From positions 1,426,001 through 1,490,000 of the forward strand of contig CM022372.1 in the NCBI GenBank assembly GCA_011800155.1: DNA of 64,000 nucleotides, read 5' to 3'. The stretch is from Flammulina velutipes. Its lineage: Eukaryota; Basidiomycota; Agaricomycetes; Agaricales; Physalacriaceae. The notes under the pieces are model-generated. The model was not told the origin of the DNA, ran no database searches, and worked only from the letters and a program-made list of their open reading frames with translations. This document shows, piece after piece, positions 59,725 to 64,000 of the stretch. Numbering within the stretch: position 1 is the stretch's first letter; the number at the start of each line of letters is the position of its first letter. A program made the translations under genes and the position numbers.

Positions 59725-61620
59725 TCAGCGCACCGGAACAGCGAGCAAGCAACCGATGACAATCCACGCTAGGAGGAACGCCATGACCATCGACCGAACA
59801 ACGATTTCCCATTGCCCTCTCACGACGACAGGACTGAGGATCTTGGTCAAAGGTGACGCGAAGGCAGGGACAGCCTTGACCTTTTTGAACTGTTTGCTGA
59901 TGAAGCCATCCGCCGCAGGTGGGGAATGTTCTGATACGACGAGCCAGCGCTTGATATTGCACCTAGCCTGAAGTCGACGAATAAAGGCTTTCGGTGATAT
60001 GCCATTGTCTTCGGCGGCGGCAGGTACCACAATGATCCTCGCAGCAGCTTCTTCAATCTGCGGTGGTGGTAGCGTCGGCAATACGATCCCCTGTTTGCGA
60101 GGCAAAGCACCAAAGTCAAACTCTGATACCCGCTGCATCTCCTCAGGCAAGCGCTTCTTGTCCCTTGGTGAAGGGAAGCTGGTCGATTGTGGCGTATCGC
60201 ATGTGCTCATGTCGTCACACGAGCTGTCGTCAAAGGGGTGGATGAAGAGTGCGGTAGCAGGATAATCCACTTCGCTGTCTGAATCAGAGCCCGATTGGTT
60301 CTTTTCGGTATAGGAGATCGGGGATACGGCGGGGCCTTCGACGGGGTCCATATCGTAGTAGGCCGGGGATATTTGAATATCGCAGCTCATCTCTTCAGAT
60401 GACGTGGAGGCGGAACGAATAGAGCCCTCCCCGTCCGAACCAACGACCCCCTCCTCCATCGGTGTGTCTTCAGACAGCGGTCGATTGATAGACATAGCAG
60501 CGACTGGTGTTCTGCGCGAGCTGTAGAACGGCTGAGGTCTGGATATGGCTGGTCTGGATAATTCGAATTTACGTAGTTGGCGAAGGTCGCCAAAGATGTA
60601 GACCCCGAGACAGATGCCATTTATGCTGGTGATTAGGAGGGAGAAACCGAGCCAAAGACCGGGGAATGCTGTGAGACGGAGCCAGCGCGAGTGTCCGCGA
60701 AGGATCGTGAAAAGGAGGGGAAAGAGAGCGCCAACGAGGCAGCAGAAAATGCCGGCCATCATACCACAGAGAACACGGTTGTTCCCCACGTTATTAAATT
60801 GCGCGGTGACGAATCGCTGGAGACTCTCGTCGAGCATTTTCTGGACTTGGACAGCGACATTGTTGAACACGGCTGGGTCTGGATGGGGAGAGCCGTTGGA
60901 GGTGTGGAATGGGGCGAGGACATCTGAAGGCAGATTCAACTCGTAGTTGGCGTTTGGGGTAAGAAATGTCTGTTTGGCGCGAGCGTAGAACATGGCTAGT
61001 TGAGTTGAGTTGTGCGATGGCCAGACACCGAGGTACACAGGGACTTCTTGGCGGCGGGACTTGGACGCCGCCTCCCATTGTCTGTATTTAATGGTGTACT
61101 CGCGGAGCCAAAGAATGAAGTAGCTGTTCATCGTCAGAAAGCTCAGCGACGCGTAGGGAAATCACTACTCACAGGTTCTCTGGGGACATCTCGACATAGA
61201 GCAGCCATTCCTATTGCTAGCATTGAGATTGGGATTTCGAGAACGAAGATGAAGGGGCACCTCAAAATCCTTTAGACCTAAGGACGATGAGAAAAGGTTT
61301 TAAGGACTTGAGCGCGCGCACGTACCAAGTGGAGGCAAATGCTTGCGATCGAGAACGTCCCCCAACCGCACCTTGAACACCGGGGTCACTGTCAAGCTAT
61401 TCAGCGGTCTAGTCCAAAAGGTGAAGCGTAGGACTCACCGCCACAAGATCTGACCTTTCCGACAGCTGGTGGCGGATTGCATAGTCGAAACTACAACCAA
61501 GTGATGAGTGCTAACCAGAAGAAAAGAACTGTTGCATACCGGTAAAGACAGGAGTGCCTTCGCCGACAACCTGTAGGTTTTTGGCTGCCTCTCACTCTCA
61601 GCGGGGGTTCGCTGGGACAT
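59725..61620 (-). CDS. RGS-domain membrane protein (Rax1-like)
   Basis: RGS domains accelerate GTP hydrolysis by G-alpha; Rax1-type proteins join one to membrane helices and in yeast help mark bud sites. ATG 61620 gives MSQRTPAESERQPKTYRLSA, and small exons build a single frame through VTPVFKVRLGDVLDRKHLPP, LGLKDFEEWLLYVEMSPENL and YFILWLREYTIKYRQWEAAS, a clear RGS start. The RGS end is KMLDESLQRFVTAQFNNVGN. Helices follow at VLCGMMAGIFCCLVGALFPL and FPGLWLGFSLLITSINGICL, then a long acidic Ser-rich loop, and a last helix at VVRSMVMAFLLAWIVIGCLL. The stop is at 59725. Five introns lie in the first 500 bp; the remainder is one exon. The product is about 545 residues. Confidence 0.84.
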
Positions 61621-62395
61621 AAGAGAAGAGATAGTAAAAGACAAAGAAGGTAGTCTATTAAAGTACCAACAAAACGCCCGCGAGGCAATCGGATATCCTT
61701 GTTCGCTCCATCAAGGGATTCCTTGGGATTCCGCCCACTTTGTCCGCGACCTGTCAAGCTAGAATACTTGGGGCTTCCCTGAATCAAGCACTTCAAAGCC
61801 TCTTCAAGCACAGAACCAACATCCGCCTACACCTCTTCATGAATAATCGCTCGAGAAGCCATTGTATCTGCCGATTCAACGCGTGAGGATGAGAAATGGA
61901 ATTATCTGAGGCCAACGTCGGCACGTGGCCCTGTCGAACTAGGATCATGCCAATGTCGACTCACTAGAAAAACAACAAAAGAAACGTAACGGAAACGAGG
62001 ACATACCCAGCATGTACCTACATCTTGAAGAGAACGAGCAGTCAAGCGTCTATAAACAGAGGGACGAAGATGCCAGTGCACTAGATGGGGAATCTTCTCG
62101 GGAAGTGTGGCGCCGGTCCCGTTGGGAGAATTCTCCGTAAGTACCAGGTAAGTACAATGATACACATGGGCAACATGGACTTAGAGCTTCGAAACCACTG
62201 TCAATGACAGAGTGACAGGTTGCACGTTATGTGATGATTTCCGGCTGAGAGAAACGAGCTGAAGAACACACACCGTCCATCTTGTTATCACCTGTCTATC
62301 AGAATACGATCTTGAAAGCTCAATGGCATTGTCTACATATTAGCTTTACAGGTCGGCGTTGAACAAGTTTTAGGGACTATAAGAGACATGATTAT
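61621..62395. other. Intergenic region
   Basis: About 775 bp with the RGS-gene promoter and the 3' flank of the acidic-repeat gene, both minus-strand. A frame at 61491-61811 (-) overlaps the RGS 5' exons and has no domain of its own. Confidence 0.4.
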
Positions 62396-63273
62396 CTAAA
62401 AGAATGAATCGCTGCGCCGGCCAAACCACCGACGCTTCGCAGCGCGACGGACGACCTCGTCGTCTTTGGTGTCTACTTCCGGTTCTTCCTCATCTTCAGG
62501 AATCTCCTCTTCGTCATCGGGTTTAGCCACTTTGTCCTCAGGGTCTTCCTCCTCTTCATCCTCAGGCTCGCCCTCGGCTTCGGGCGTGGTCTCTTCATCC
62601 TCACCCTCGGGAGTGGTCTCTTCATCCTCGAGTTCCCCCTCACCTTCGGGCGTGGTCTCTTCATCCTCGGGTTCCCCTTCGGGCGTGGTCTCTTCATCTT
62701 CGGATTCCTCATCCCCTCCTTCGGGTGGCGTGGTCTCTTCATCCACGGGTTCATCCTCTCCTTCGGGTGGCGTTGCCTCTTCATCATCTTCATCCTCTTC
62801 ATCCTCATCCTCGACTGGATCATCTTGAGCGCCTGGAATTTTGCCGTCAAATGAAGAACCAGCATTGTGAGGACAAAACTTACCGCCACCTCCACCACAA
62901 TTACTGGCGCAGCCACAGCCACAGCCGCAACCACCACCAAGATGCTTCTGGTCCTCCATGTCGAGTGCTCTGCGAATCTCAGAGATGCCTCTCGAGTCAA
63001 TGGTGCGCAAGGCTTTGGCGAGCTTGACATCGCGTTTGGCCTTCATGGCGGCAGCCCGTTTCTGCATATTCGGAAGAAGATGTAAGGTGCGTGTCTTGAG
63101 GGGTGAGTTCGAGCGCCGTCCGATGGCAGAAGAAGACGATCTACGGACAGCAATAGATTAGCTGAGGGACATGCGACTGGGAAGAGGGGTACATACCGAG
63201 GAGAACCGGCCATGACAGACGACAGGCTGAGCGCCATTGTGGCAAAGATAACGAGGAAGGATTTTGAGAACAT
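62396..63273 (-). CDS. Secreted acidic-repeat protein with Cys-rich motif and Kex2-like sites
   Basis: ATG 63273 starts a signal peptide (MFSKSFLVIFATMALSLSSV, then MAGSPR). An intron at about 63145-63198 joins it to SSSSAIGRRSNSPLKTRTLH. The mature region has dibasic sites (NMQKRAAAMKAKRDVK) and a Gly/Cys cluster (GGGCGCGCGCASNCGGGG). About 150 residues of acidic imperfect repeats with the core DEETTPEGE follow, then a basic C-terminus (VVRRAAKRRWFGRRSDSFF), TAG 62396-62398. The sequence at about 62826-62882 has a good donor and acceptor but also stays open, so that intron may be spliced or kept. No family is recognised. The dibasic sites suggest Kex2 processing; this is inference. Confidence 0.7.
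62535..62820 (-). repeat. Acidic coding minisatellite
   Basis: Imperfect units encoding variants of DEETTPEGE repeat about eight times within the secreted protein, with spacing varying between 9 and 17 residues. On the plus strand the same units read as Ser-rich frames, which are not genes. Confidence 0.8.
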
Positions 63274-64000
63274 GATGATAGAGATAGAGGGTGAATAGGT
63301 ATGTGTTAGACTGCCAGCGTCTAAAGTGAGAGAGAAGGATGGATGAGCGCTGCTGGAGATTCCTAGTCATCGTTCCGTTGCTTTTATACTTTCCAACGCA
63401 AGACACGAGTGAAGAACATGAGCGCTGGAACTCAAGTGGTCGCCTAGGTTCTCGGTGAGATCGTGGCGACGCCGTGGAAGGAATTTAGTCGGTGAGGCAG
63501 CAGCGCATCCACTATATCCGGTCAACCGGTAGTATCCCCCCAGCGTAAGTTTTTGTGGTGACGATTGTGAGTGGTTCTTGATATTGATGCTGGAAGAGTA
63601 AATTATACAGTAACAGCCATGTCGAACGTGTCATTTCCAGAGAAAGTTACAAACGTACCAAGGACAGGACTAAGCTGACACCTGAGATGATGCCTCAGCT
63701 GCGTGCGAGCGTACCGTGCATCACCTCAGTCAATTGCAATCGACGTTGTTGTACATTTGGCATTGACATGGCTACCAGATGAGGCCTAGGAAAGAAAATG
63801 GAGGTTGTTGCCAATGAGCCGGAAAGTATGCTTTTCAGAAGTTCGAGACAGCAGCTTGAACGTAGGGTTGTATACTCCAGGTTATCATGGATGTTGTGAA
63901 TCAAGCAACGACGTTCTATTGGCATCAAAATCACGGTTCTCCGGCCCGCAATGTGTGGCGTTGCTGCTTTTCAAGCTTGATCTTCGAGTACGGGCTACAA
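63274..64000. other. Promoter flank and sequence to the window edge
   Basis: The first few hundred bases are the promoter side of the acidic-repeat gene. No domain-bearing frame is seen up to the edge; 63695-63934 (-) is open without features. Confidence 0.35.

Noticed and set aside
62466..62828. Ser-rich plus-strand frame of 120 codons
   Set aside because: It is the antisense of the acidic repeats; the composition is a by-product of the repeat.

Overview
The window is nuclear DNA from a filamentous basidiomycete, most likely an Agaricomycete. Genes are dense, lie on both strands, and are cut by many 45-60 nt GT-AG introns. The content fits white-rot or litter fungi: a glyoxal-oxidase-type copper radical oxidase, a MYND-finger protein, secreted kinase-like and beta-lactamase-like proteins. 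There are no bacterial operons, CRISPR arrays, rRNA genes or recognisable tRNA genes. Every exon model here was spliced by eye. Ends fixed by a clear start, stop or family motif are reliable; internal junctions without given positions are approximate.

Layout, 0-20 kb: PRP6 splicing factor (+), a convergent MYND protein (-), an unknown protein (+), an IMPACT/Yih1 translational regulator (+), a universal-stress-protein-domain protein (-), Rab geranylgeranyltransferase beta subunit (+), a decayed coding-like stretch, a secreted kinase-like protein with two N-lobe-like units (+), a ~20-bp degenerate repeat, an acidic protein (-) and a conserved nuclear-type protein (+).

20-34 kb: glyoxal oxidase, tubulin cofactor D, V-ATPase subunit B and a TCP11/SOK1 protein, all on +. 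The last carries a GC-AG intron.

34-40 kb: a tandem array of three dienelactone-hydrolase-family genes (-). The first is paired with an intact small membrane-protein gene (+); the other two are each preceded by a decayed remnant of that membrane gene. The original duplicated unit was therefore probably the convergent pair. A NEO1/ATP9-type flippase (+) starts only 123 bp from the third hydrolase.

44-64 kb: a beta-lactamase-like secreted hydrolase whose frame breaks twice, a Thr/Ala-rich ORF, a membrane protein, a 2.4-kb gene-poor stretch, a GT32-type DXD glycosyltransferase (-), a VHS-GAT clathrin adaptor (+), an MFS transporter (-), an RGS-domain membrane protein of the Rax1 type (-) and a secreted acidic-repeat protein with Kex2-like sites (-).

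Housekeeping genes (splicing, prenylation, tubulin folding, V-ATPase, flippase, Golgi sorting) alternate with lineage-specific secreted and membrane proteins. I see no biosynthetic cluster or defence island. The most unusual structures are the hydrolase/membrane-protein triplication, the doubled kinase-like secreted protein and the acidic-repeat secreted precursor.
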